A stretch of DNA of 64,000 bases from Sphingobacteriia bacterium RIFOXYC2_FULL_35_18. Lineage in GTDB: Bacteria > Bacteroidota > Bacteroidia > Chitinophagales > Chitinophagaceae. The notes beneath the pieces were generated by a model, which saw nothing but the letters and a program-made list of their open reading frames with translations, did not search any database and was not told the DNA's origin. Position 1 is the stretch's first letter; every line of letters starts with the position of its first letter. Position numbers and translations under genes: made by a program. The DNA is taken from the NCBI GenBank assembly GCA_001829005.1, contig MIAG01000009.1:124603-188602 (forward strand), in the 5' to 3' direction. Positions 27,521 through 36,391 of the stretch are shown here, in pieces.

Positions 27521-28765
27521 ATGAGAGCGGTTATTATTGGAGGAGGAATCATTGGATTGAGTTCAGCTTACTACTTAGTTCAAGAAGGATGGGAGGTAAC
27601 AGTAGTTGATCAAACTGATTTGACCGATAGTTGTTCATATGGAAATTTAGGAATGATTGTGCCCAGTCATTTTGTTCCATTGGCAGCACCAGGAATTGTG
27701 GCACAAGGCGTGAGATGGATGTTTGATTCGAAGAGCCCTTTCTATGTTAAACCATCATTGAGTTTTCAATTAATCAATTGGGGGTTACAGTTTATTAAAT
27801 CGGCCAATCAAAAACATGTAGAGCAATCTGGTCCACATTTAACTGCCATTAATTTGTTGAGTAAGCAGTTGTATGAAAAGTTGAGTGAAGAACCTGGTTT
27901 TGATTTCTCTTTTGAAAAAAAGGGAATCATGATGTATTATAAAACAGAAAAAGTTGGGGCGGAAGAAGTGCATATGGCCGAGAAAGCCAAGCAAATGGGC
28001 TTAGATGTAGATGTATTAACAAAGCAAGCAGCACAAGCATTAGAACCTGAAGTTGAGCTAGATGTATTGGGCGCCGTGCACTATAAATGTGATGCACATT
28101 TGTATCCGAATAAATTGAATCATCAATTGATTCATTATTTACAAAACAGGGGCGTTCAATTTGTAACAGGTAAACCCGTTACTAAAATTGAAACCAAGAA
28201 CAATGCTGTACAATCGGTACATATTGGAGAAAACATCATTACAGGGGATACTTTCATTTTTGCTGCGGGATCATGGTTGCCTGCATTATTAAAAATGGTT
28301 CAAGTTCAATTACCCATGATGCCAGGAAAAGGCTATTCCTTTACGCAAGAAAATCCTGCAAAACAATTACAAGTACCTGCCATATTATGTGAAGCAAGGG
28401 TAGCCATCACGCCCATGAATCAACAATTGCGATTTGGTGGTACCATGGAAATAGGCCCTATCAACAAACAGATTAATATGAATCGGGTGAGAGGCATTGT
28501 TGAGTCTGTTCCAGCTTATTTGCCTGGATTAGCAGTGGATATGCCAAGTGAAGATAAAGTCTGGTATGGCTTTAGGCCCTGTTCTCCCGATGGATTACCC
28601 TATATTGGTTATGCATCTAAGTACAATAATTTATTAGTAGCGGGTGGACATGCAATGATGGGATTGAGTTTAGGACCAGCTACAGGAAATCTAATTGCTG
28701 CATTGGCAACCAAACAACCAACGAAAATTAATATCAACGCATTTGATCCTACAAGATTTGATTAA
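27521..28765 (+). CDS. FAD-dependent D-hydroxyproline dehydrogenase (DadA-like)
   Basis: The 414-residue protein starts with the dinucleotide-binding motif VIIGGGIIGLSSAYYL and follows the DAO/DadA fold to a C-terminal GHAMMGLSLGPATG flavin segment. In this setting it would oxidise cis-4-hydroxy-D-proline to pyrroline-4-hydroxy-2-carboxylate, handing electrons to FAD and then to a quinone or other carrier. It is the single-subunit type; no small iron-sulfur partner is next to it. It lies between the epimerase and the DUF885 protein in a tightly spaced operon. D-amino acid dehydrogenase of broad specificity is the alternative. Confidence 0.88.
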   Translation: MRAVIIGGGIIGLSSAYYLVQEGWEVTVVDQTDLTDSCSYGNLGMIVPSHFVPLAAPGIVAQGVRWMFDSKSPFYVKPSLSFQLINWGLQFIKSANQKHVEQSGPHLTAINLLSKQLYEKLSEEPGFDFSFEKKGIMMYYKTEKVGAEEVHMAEKAKQMGLDVDVLTKQAAQALEPEVELDVLGAVHYKCDAHLYPNKLNHQLIHYLQNRGVQFVTGKPVTKIETKNNAVQSVHIGENIITGDTFIFAAGSWLPALLKMVQVQLPMMPGKGYSFTQENPAKQLQVPAILCEARVAITPMNQQLRFGGTMEIGPINKQINMNRVRGIVESVPAYLPGLAVDMPSEDKVWYGFRPCSPDGLPYIGYASKYNNLLVAGGHAMMGLSLGPATGNLIAALATKQPTKININAFDPTRFD

Positions 28766-28789
28766 TACAATAACACTTAAATCAGCTAT

Positions 28790-30571
28790 ATGAAAATCTC
28801 CCCATCGGTTTTACTTTTGTTGTTGGCTTGCAACTGTATAGTTGTTGCACCACAACAAATTACTGCACAAGTATCCAATGCATCATTTGTTCCTTGTCAA
28901 GAAATGCCCAGTTTAATTCAAGGATACAATGTAGACAACCGCACTTTGAGTCGATACTATAGCCCTACTAGTTCAAGAGGTGGTGGGGGTTTTGGTGGAG
29001 GAGCAGATGCAAGCATTGGTTCTCCTGAAAAGAACAAACGCTTGCAACAATTGGTGCAAGATTACCAAAAGAAATTAGCGGCGGTTTCATTTAATAATTT
29101 ATCTCAAGAATGTAAAGCAGACTATATTCTTTTCAAAAGAGATTTAGCGGAAAGATTACAACAATTAAAAAACGAAGAAGCTGAAGTAACTAAAATACAA
29201 GCTTGGATTCCATTTGCACCCAAAGTGTATGCATTAGAGCAATTGCGCAGAAGAGGCATTCAACCCAAGGCAGAAGAAGTGGCCAGAGATTGGTCTGCCA
29301 TCACACAAGAAATTAAATCATTGCAAGCCAAACTTAAGCAAGAGAAATCCGTTGACCCAGAATCGGTATATACTGCAGGAGAAGTCATCAATAATTTAAG
29401 AGCAACCGTACAGAGTATCCAAGATTTTTACAATGGGTACGATCCTATGTTTACTTGGTGGGTGCCAACCGTACAAAAAACATTAGATGAAGCATTGGTT
29501 GCTTATGCAGCTGCATTTAAAGCAAAAGCCAATAGTGCATTTACTGCAACAGATAATAGTGGAATTGTGGGTGTGCAAGTAGGAAGAGATGAATTAATCA
29601 AACAGCTACAGCGTGAAATGATTCCTTATACACCAGAAGAACTGATTGAAATTGCTAATAAAGAATTTGCATGGTGTGATGCAGAAATGCTGAAAGCGTC
29701 TAGAGAAATGGGTTTTGGAGATAATTGGAAAGCAGCTTTAGAAAAAGTAAAAAATCTCTATGTTCCACCGGGCAAACAACCAGAAGCCATTTTAAAATTA
29801 TATACGGAGTCCATTGATTTCTTAAAGAAGAATCAACTATTAACCATTCCACCATTGGCAGAAGAAACATGGGGCATGATGATGATGTCTCCTGAACGTC
29901 AGTTGGTGAATCCATTTTTTACGGGAGGCGCAGATATCACGATATCTTATCCAACCAATACCATGAGTTATGAAGATCGCATGATGAGCATGCGTGGCAA
30001 TAACCCACATTTTTCAAAAGCAACCGTGCACCATGAATTGATTGCAGGTCATAACTTACAACAATTCGTAAATTCAAGAACCAGAACTTATCGCAATTTT
30101 GGAACTCCGTTTTGGACAGAGGGATGGGCATTATATTGGGAATTGATTTTATGGGATCAGCAGTTTGCGAAAATTCCGGAAGATCGAATTGGTATGCTTT
30201 TCTGGCATATGCATCGCTGCGCAAGAATTATTTTCTCTTTGAATTATCATATGAAGAAATGGACACCACAACAGTGTATTGATTTCTTAGTAGATAGAGT
30301 AGGGCACGAACGTGCTAACGCAGAAGGAGAAGTACGCAGGTCATTTGTTGGAAGATATCCACCATTGTATCAATTAGCTTACTTAACAGGAGGCAGACAG
30401 TTTTACGCACTAAAAAAGGAATTGGTTGATGGCGGTAAAATGAGTTACAAACAATACCATGATGCAGTATTGAGTTTGAATGCAATGCCTGTAGAAATGG
30501 TACGCGCCATCTTGACGAAACAACCACTTACTGAAAACTTTACAACCAACTGGAGATTCTATAATGAATAA
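28790..30571 (+). CDS. Exported DUF885 metallopeptidase-like protein
   Basis: The 593-residue product carries an N-terminal signal sequence (cut near residue 27). A glycine-rich stretch lies around residues 63-72. The DUF885 hallmark is clear: VHHELIAGHNLQQF (H414, H415, E416, H421) followed by the FWTEGWALYWE segment (E444, E451). DUF885 proteins resemble M3/M32-type zinc peptidases, and some act as carboxypeptidases or dipeptidases. In a hydroxyproline operon it probably finishes Hyp-containing oligopeptides in the periplasm (inference). It begins 24 bases after the dehydrogenase gene. Confidence 0.85.
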   Translation: MKISPSVLLLLLACNCIVVAPQQITAQVSNASFVPCQEMPSLIQGYNVDNRTLSRYYSPTSSRGGGGFGGGADASIGSPEKNKRLQQLVQDYQKKLAAVSFNNLSQECKADYILFKRDLAERLQQLKNEEAEVTKIQAWIPFAPKVYALEQLRRRGIQPKAEEVARDWSAITQEIKSLQAKLKQEKSVDPESVYTAGEVINNLRATVQSIQDFYNGYDPMFTWWVPTVQKTLDEALVAYAAAFKAKANSAFTATDNSGIVGVQVGRDELIKQLQREMIPYTPEELIEIANKEFAWCDAEMLKASREMGFGDNWKAALEKVKNLYVPPGKQPEAILKLYTESIDFLKKNQLLTIPPLAEETWGMMMMSPERQLVNPFFTGGADITISYPTNTMSYEDRMMSMRGNNPHFSKATVHHELIAGHNLQQFVNSRTRTYRNFGTPFWTEGWALYWELILWDQQFAKIPEDRIGMLFWHMHRCARIIFSLNYHMKKWTPQQCIDFLVDRVGHERANAEGEVRRSFVGRYPPLYQLAYLTGGRQFYALKKELVDGGKMSYKQYHDAVLSLNAMPVEMVRAILTKQPLTENFTTNWRFYNE

Positions 30572-30579
30572 TCAACTGA

Positions 30580-31818
30580 ATGATTAAGCAAAAATGGATT
30601 TGGGTAATGGGCATACTTGCTGCAACAGTAACGCTGTTTCAGTTTTGTGTGCAAAGCAAAACACCTTTGGCACAAGATCCACGTGGAATTGCGTATGCAG
30701 GTGCTGAATCTTGTAAAAGTTGTCATGCAGCTATTGCCAGCACGTATGCTCAAACTGCCCATCATAATACCACCAGTCTTGCTAATGCAGTGAATATAAA
30801 AGGGAGCTTTGATCCAGATAGTAATCAGTTTTTGTACAATAAAGACTTAAAAGTCTTAATGGAGCAAGAACAAAATAAATTCTTTCAAACAGCATATGAG
30901 AATGGAATGCAAAAAGCAAGATTTCCATTCGATCTAGTGATTGGATCTGGTAGAAAAGCACAGAGTTTTTTGTATTGGCAAGGCACCAATGCTTATCAGT
31001 TGCCAATCAGTTATTCTGTAGTGGGGAACTGCTGGGTAAATAGCCCTAATTATCCAACAGATCATGTTCGTTTTGATCGAGTAATACCTATAGGATGTTT
31101 TGAGTGCCATAGTTCTTTTATAGAAAGAACGGGCATGAGAAACGAAAACGGCTATCGAATAGATGAAATGAATAAGCAGACGGTTATACTTGGTATTGAC
31201 TGCGAGCGATGTCATGGTCCAGCAGCAGCGCATGTGGCTTACCAAAAGGAAAATCCAACAGACAAAAAAGCCAAGTACATTCATTCTTTCGCCGCAATCA
31301 GTAATGTTCAACAAATTGAAAGCTGTGCAACCTGTCATTCAGGATTAAGAGAGCCCATTCGTTCCCCATTTTTGTTTAGACCAGGACATGCATTAAAGGA
31401 TTTTTATCAACCAGATACAACCCAGCAAGTAGCTGAAAAGTTAGATGTGCATGGCAATCAATATCAACTTCTATTAGCCAGTAAATGTTTTAAGGGATCT
31501 ATGGAAACAATTACTTGTAGTTCTTGTCATAATCCGCATCAAACAGAAAGGAAAAATATGCAGTTGTTTTCTACCAAATGCATGAATTGCCATCAGCCAA
31601 ATACGCCTCAGTTTTGTTCCTTCGAGCAAAAAGTTGGTCCAACGATTGTCAATAATTGTATTGATTGTCATATGCCAGCAAAGCCATCTGAGTTAATCAA
31701 ACTAGGCACTCAAAATAATTCAAAAAAAATAGCAAATTTAGTCCGCTCACATTTGATTGCTACATACCCTGAAGCTTCTCAACAGTTTTTACAATCAATT
31801 AAGCATCAACAGCAATAG
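30580..31818 (+). CDS. Seven-heme c-type cytochrome
   Basis: The 412-residue protein has an N-terminal hydrophobic anchor or signal (WIWVMGILAATVTLFQF, possible lipid attachment at the following Cys). Seven CxxCH motifs are present: CKSCH, CFECH, CERCH, CATCH, CSSCH, CMNCH and CIDCH. It belongs to the broad cytochrome c554 / multiheme group. No catalytic nitrite reductase CxxCK motif is seen. It starts 8 bases after the DUF885 gene, so it is the final gene of the hydroxyproline operon. Whether it accepts electrons from amino-acid oxidation or is only co-located is unknown. Its last 20 bases overlap the convergent permease gene. Confidence 0.88.
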   Translation: MIKQKWIWVMGILAATVTLFQFCVQSKTPLAQDPRGIAYAGAESCKSCHAAIASTYAQTAHHNTTSLANAVNIKGSFDPDSNQFLYNKDLKVLMEQEQNKFFQTAYENGMQKARFPFDLVIGSGRKAQSFLYWQGTNAYQLPISYSVVGNCWVNSPNYPTDHVRFDRVIPIGCFECHSSFIERTGMRNENGYRIDEMNKQTVILGIDCERCHGPAAAHVAYQKENPTDKKAKYIHSFAAISNVQQIESCATCHSGLREPIRSPFLFRPGHALKDFYQPDTTQQVAEKLDVHGNQYQLLLASKCFKGSMETITCSSCHNPHQTERKNMQLFSTKCMNCHQPNTPQFCSFEQKVGPTIVNNCIDCHMPAKPSELIKLGTQNNSKKIANLVRSHLIATYPEASQQFLQSIKHQQQ

Positions 31819-33214
31819 TTGATTTCTTTTTTACTGCATAGTAAATAGGAATTCCTAATAAAGTGATGATTAATCCTGGCCAAGTAAAATTCGGTTTGAA
31901 AATAATCAGCAAAATACAAAAGCTTAGTCCCATCAATATATAGATCAATGGGAGGATCGGATAACCAAAAGCTTTATAAGGTCTTATTGCATCAGGTCTT
32001 TTTTTGCGAAGTATAAATATACCTGCAATCGTAAGCATATAAAATCCAACTACTACAAATGAAATCATGTCTAATAGTTGGCCATATTTTCCACTTAAAC
32101 TCCAACCACAGGCAACAATACATTGTAACCAAAGCGCATACGCTGGAACATTATTTTTATTGAGGGAGCCTGCTTTTTTGAAGAAGAGTTCATCTTTTGC
32201 CATGGTGTAGTATACCCGCGCACCAGCAAGAATAATCCCGTTATTACATCCAAATGTAGAGATCATAATCATGATGGCAATTATAATGGTACCCGCTTCA
32301 CCAAAAATGATATTTGCTGCAACAACCCCAACGCGGTCTTTATCTGCATGTGCAATATCCTGTAAAGGAAGTAATGCTACATAAGAAATATTCGTTAGTA
32401 AGTATATAACAGTAACAATTAAAGTACCTAAAAATAGACTAAGCCCAATATTGCGTTGAGGGTTTTTAATTTCACCTGCAATAAACGTTACATTATTCCA
32501 AGAGTCACTGCTAAAAATTGAACCAACCATGGAAGCTGCAATAGCACCCAAAGCTGCAAATAGGGTATAATTTCCAAAACTACCATCCGTATTCATCGGC
32601 CTGAGCTCCCAAGCATTTTGCCAATTGAGGTTCCATACTTCCTTGTTAAAGAAAAGTAGACCGAACAAAATGAGGCCAAATAAGCTTAACAGCTTAGCAA
32701 TGGTAAAACTGGTTTGTATAATTTTCCCACTTTGAATCCCTCTTGTGTTAATGAAAGTAAGTGTTGCAATCACAACAATTGATAATAATTGGGCCCTAGA
32801 GATTGCTAAGAGGCCTAAATCAATTGCTATAATATCTTCACTAAAAAAGGGGAACAGATAGGCAGTAAATTTTGCAAAAGCTACTGCCACAGCAGCAATA
32901 GTGGCTGTTTGAATCACAGAGAAAAAGCTCCATCCAAATAGAAATGCAATCAGCGAATTATAGGATTCTTTCAAGTAGACATATTGCCCACCAGCTTTTG
33001 GAAACATAGCACTTAACTCTCCATAACTCAATGCAGCAGCAACGGTCATGAATCCTGTTATTAACCAAACTGCCATTAGCCATCCAATGCTTCCTACATT
33101 CCTAGTGATATCTGCACTTACAATGAAAATGCCAGACCCAATCATTGATCCTGCAACAACCATAGTAGCATCTAATAATTTGAGCGAAGGTTTAAACTGT
33201 GGAGAGGCTGACAT
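31799..33214 (-). CDS. APC-superfamily amino acid permease
   Basis: The 471-residue protein has about 12 hydrophobic helices and the APC substrate-site motif at the start (VVAGSMIGSGIFIV). The segments GELSAMFPKAGGQYVYL and FSSDSWNNVTFIAGEIKNPQRN place it near the LAT/amino acid exchanger branch. It sits convergent to the hydroxyproline operon and divergent from the SusC gene at 33393. Uptake of hydroxyproline, proline or small amino acids is a reasonable guess from context, but the sequence does not define the substrate. It ends inside the cytochrome gene by 20 bases. Confidence 0.88.
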   Translation of the reverse strand: MSASPQFKPSLKLLDATMVVAGSMIGSGIFIVSADITRNVGSIGWLMAVWLITGFMTVAAALSYGELSAMFPKAGGQYVYLKESYNSLIAFLFGWSFFSVIQTATIAAVAVAFAKFTAYLFPFFSEDIIAIDLGLLAISRAQLLSIVVIATLTFINTRGIQSGKIIQTSFTIAKLLSLFGLILFGLLFFNKEVWNLNWQNAWELRPMNTDGSFGNYTLFAALGAIAASMVGSIFSSDSWNNVTFIAGEIKNPQRNIGLSLFLGTLIVTVIYLLTNISYVALLPLQDIAHADKDRVGVVAANIIFGEAGTIIIAIMIMISTFGCNNGIILAGARVYYTMAKDELFFKKAGSLNKNNVPAYALWLQCIVACGWSLSGKYGQLLDMISFVVVGFYMLTIAGIFILRKKRPDAIRPYKAFGYPILPLIYILMGLSFCILLIIFKPNFTWPGLIITLLGIPIYYAVKKKSTIAVDA

Positions 33215-33292
33215 AATAAAAGCTTATTTTATATGATTAGTAAGATAAAGGTATAAGAGATTAGGTCGAATATTCCTTCTTTCTATAAAATG

Positions 33293-33354
33293 GTTAAAAT
33301 ATGTTTAGGATTAGTTAAAATATTCGGTAAGCTACTGAACTATTAAAAATAGTT
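33293..33354. repeat. Direct and inverted repeats upstream of the first SusC gene
   Basis: GTTAAAATAT occurs at 33293-33302 and again at 33314-33323, exactly 21 bases apart. An inverted repeat AACTAT-TAAAA-ATAGTT lies at 33338-33354. These sit 39-100 bases before the SusC start and could be regulator sites. No regulator gene lies next to this SusC/SusD operon. Confidence 0.35.
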
Positions 33355-33392
33355 TTAATTGTCATTTTGACTCTTATTAAAACGATTGCATT

Positions 33393-36368
33393 ATGGAAAA
33401 GTTTCTAAAAAGTTTATTACTCTTTTTTCTCTTGGCGGTAAACAGTGTTTACGCTGGTTTTGAAAGAATGCCTGTAAATGGAATTCCCCCACCTAGAACC
33501 ATTACTGGGGTAATATCTGATGCTGCATCAGGTGGCCCGCTACAAGGTGCCACCATATCTGTTAAGAATACGAATACCAATACCACTTCTGATGCAGATG
33601 GTAAATTTAGTATTGTAGTTCCATCAGATGATGCAGTGATAGATATATCTTATATAGGATATGTAACTCTTTCAATACCTGTTCGTGGACAAACGTCCAT
33701 TACCGTAAAACTGAACAAGGATATTAATAGCCTTGATGAAGTGGTTGTGGTAGGATATGGTACACAAAAGAAGGGGGACTTAACCAGTGCAGTTTCTAGT
33801 GTGAAGCAAGAAAATTTCGTCAAAGGATTTGTACGGGATGCAGCACAATTGATTCAGGGTAAAGTAGCAGGGTTGTCTGTATCTACTTCTTCAGGTTCTC
33901 CAACTGCAGGAACACAAATTCAATTAAGAGGGATTACCACTTTAAATGCGTCTACTGCCCCATTGATTTTGATAGATGGTGTTCCAGGTAATTTGAATTC
34001 AGTATCTCCAGAAGATATTGAATCGATGGACGTATTAAAAGATGGATCTGCAGCTGCTATTTATGGTACTAGAGGTACCAATGGCGTAATTTTAATTACG
34101 ACCCGTAAAATACAAGGGGGTGGTAGATCGGTTGTAGAATACAATACCTATGGAAGTGTTCAAACAATTGCAAGACGTCCTCGTTTTTTAAACGCTGAAG
34201 AGTTTAGACAATTTGGTAGAGAGGGGCTTCCTTTTATTGATTACGGTTTAAATACCGATTGGTTTAAAGAAATTTCAAGACCAACCCCATTCAGCCAAAC
34301 ACATAACCTTACTTTTCAAGGAGGCAACAGACAAACGAGTTATACGGCTAATATCAACTACCGTAATTGGGAAGGTATGTTCCTTAAATCGGTGAATCGT
34401 CAGTTAACCTTACGTGCAGATGTAAACCATAGTATGTTTGATGGTAAAGTAAAAGTGAATTTAAATGTCATCAGCCGTCAGCGTAATGACGATGGTGCTT
34501 TTAATAGTTATATCTATCGTCAATCAGTAATTAGAAACCCAACTGATAGCGTATACGATTATAGAGGACAATGGAAGGAAAGGAATATTTATTTTTATGA
34601 TAATCCATTGGCTTATTTGATGGAAACCAATGCAAGGAATGAGTTTCAAGAAACCCGTTTGTCTGGAAGTGTAACGGCAAATTTGGCAAAAGGATTAAAT
34701 GCTAAGTTATTAATGGCTAGTGTTACAACCGAATCTTTGTCTGGATTTGCTGAAACTAAGAAACATATATCAACTACCAAGAATGGTAGAAATGGAAATG
34801 CATCAAGAGGAACTAGCGCTACTAAGGACAATTTGATGGAGTTTACCTTAGACTACACAAAATCATTTGGGAAGCATCGTTTGGTAGCATTGGCAGGGTA
34901 CAGCTATCAAGATTTTTACGATGAAGCTTTTTCAGTATCCAACTGGGATTTTCCAACCGATCAATATTCATATAACAGATTACAGGCAGGTAATGCATTG
35001 GGTCGGGGAGAAGCGTCTATGAGTAGTGCTGCGGAATCGAGCAAACTAATTGGATTCTTTGGTAGGGTTAACTACAACTTTGCCGATAAGTATTTAGTAT
35101 CCGCAAGTGTGCGTAGAGAAGGTTCTTCAAAATTTGGAGCGAATCATAAATGGGGTACCTTCCCCGCTATTTCAGCAGCATGGCGTGTTAAAAATGAACC
35201 ATTTTTACGCAATGTAAAGTTCATTACCGACTTAAAAGTGAGAGCAGGATTTGGTATTACTGGTATTGCTCCTTCAGCAGCCTATTTGTCTCAAACCAGT
35301 TTGAATTATGGTACCCGTTTCTTGGATAATGGTGTTTGGATTCAATCATTATCACCCGTACGTAACCCCAATCCAGATTTGAGATGGGAAAGAAAAGAAG
35401 AGACCAATTTTGGTATCGACTTATCAGTATTAGATGGAAGGTTGAGTACTACTATTGATATCTATAAGCGTACCACAAAAGATATGTTGTACAACTACAG
35501 CGTGCCAGTTCCTCCTTATTTGTTCAATAGTATTTTGGCCAACGTAGGGGTGATGGAAAACAAAGGAGTAGAAGTGTTGATCAACTACAATGCCATCCAA
35601 AAGAAAGACTTCTCTTGGGAAACCAGTATCAACTTCTCTACTAACTCTAATAAATTAGTTTCGCTTTCTAATAATCAATTTAGAACAACTGCAAACTTTT
35701 TTACTGCCGGAGGAACAGGAGAACCAGTGCAAGATTATACACATAGAGTAGACATTGGTGGTCCTATCGGAAACTTCCATGGATACAAATCAGTTGATAT
35801 TGATGCAAACGGATTATGGATTATTATGGGTGCAGATGGTAAGCCTAAACCATATACGCAAGCACGTCAAGAAGACAAGCAAATTCTAGGAAATGGATTA
35901 CCTAGGTATTATGGAGGATGGAATAATACCGTTCGTTACAAAAATTGGGATTTAAGCGTATTAATGCGTGGTGCATTTGACTTTCAGATCTTGAACTTCC
36001 AACGCATGTTCTACGAAAATTCACAACCACAAATTTTGGGTAATTATAATGTATTAAAATCTGCTTTTGATAATGTGTATGGTAAAACCAGATTAAAGAA
36101 TCCTCAGGCTTATGTGAGCTATTATGTTGAAAATGGCGACTACTGGAAAATAGATAATATAACCCTTGGATACAATGTAAATATGAAGGGCAATAAATAT
36201 ATTAAGTCAATGCGCTTATATGCATCAGGTTTGAACCTATTTACTATAACAGGTTATAAGGGAATAGATCCTGAAGTAAACAGAAGTGGCTTAGCTCCAG
36301 GCAATGATGAGCGTGATAAATTCCCCACTACCAGAACATTTACACTGGGTGCATTGGTAACCTTATAA
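33393..36368 (+). CDS. SusC-like TonB-dependent outer-membrane transporter
   Basis: The 991-residue protein has a signal peptide, a CarboxypepD-regulatory-like domain (about 36-115, TITGVISDAASGGPL onward) and the SusC linker DEVVVVGYGTQKKGDLT. A plug domain follows (LIDGVPGNLNSVSPEDI, then DVLKDGSAAAIYGTRGTNG) and then a long beta-barrel ending TFTLGALVTL. It imports oligosaccharides or glycopeptides across the outer membrane with TonB energy. The paired SusD follows after 23 bases, and two beta-L-arabinofuranosidase-type genes follow that. Arabino-oligosaccharides or arabinosylated Hyp-peptides are therefore the likely cargo. No anti-sigma-binding STN domain is seen at the N-terminus. Confidence 0.95.
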   Translation: MEKFLKSLLLFFLLAVNSVYAGFERMPVNGIPPPRTITGVISDAASGGPLQGATISVKNTNTNTTSDADGKFSIVVPSDDAVIDISYIGYVTLSIPVRGQTSITVKLNKDINSLDEVVVVGYGTQKKGDLTSAVSSVKQENFVKGFVRDAAQLIQGKVAGLSVSTSSGSPTAGTQIQLRGITTLNASTAPLILIDGVPGNLNSVSPEDIESMDVLKDGSAAAIYGTRGTNGVILITTRKIQGGGRSVVEYNTYGSVQTIARRPRFLNAEEFRQFGREGLPFIDYGLNTDWFKEISRPTPFSQTHNLTFQGGNRQTSYTANINYRNWEGMFLKSVNRQLTLRADVNHSMFDGKVKVNLNVISRQRNDDGAFNSYIYRQSVIRNPTDSVYDYRGQWKERNIYFYDNPLAYLMETNARNEFQETRLSGSVTANLAKGLNAKLLMASVTTESLSGFAETKKHISTTKNGRNGNASRGTSATKDNLMEFTLDYTKSFGKHRLVALAGYSYQDFYDEAFSVSNWDFPTDQYSYNRLQAGNALGRGEASMSSAAESSKLIGFFGRVNYNFADKYLVSASVRREGSSKFGANHKWGTFPAISAAWRVKNEPFLRNVKFITDLKVRAGFGITGIAPSAAYLSQTSLNYGTRFLDNGVWIQSLSPVRNPNPDLRWERKEETNFGIDLSVLDGRLSTTIDIYKRTTKDMLYNYSVPVPPYLFNSILANVGVMENKGVEVLINYNAIQKKDFSWETSINFSTNSNKLVSLSNNQFRTTANFFTAGGTGEPVQDYTHRVDIGGPIGNFHGYKSVDIDANGLWIIMGADGKPKPYTQARQEDKQILGNGLPRYYGGWNNTVRYKNWDLSVLMRGAFDFQILNFQRMFYENSQPQILGNYNVLKSAFDNVYGKTRLKNPQAYVSYYVENGDYWKIDNITLGYNVNMKGNKYIKSMRLYASGLNLFTITGYKGIDPEVNRSGLAPGNDERDKFPTTRTFTLGALVTL

Positions 36369-36391
36369 TTTGAAAAACGAAACTATAAATC

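Noticed and set aside
30934..31338. 134-codon open frame on the minus strand inside the cytochrome gene
   Set aside because: It is antisense to a protein with seven CxxCH motifs and shows no family features; it is a by-product of the coding strand.
30580..31818. Cytochrome c nitrite reductase (NrfA)
   Set aside because: No CxxCK catalytic heme motif is present and the heme count is seven.
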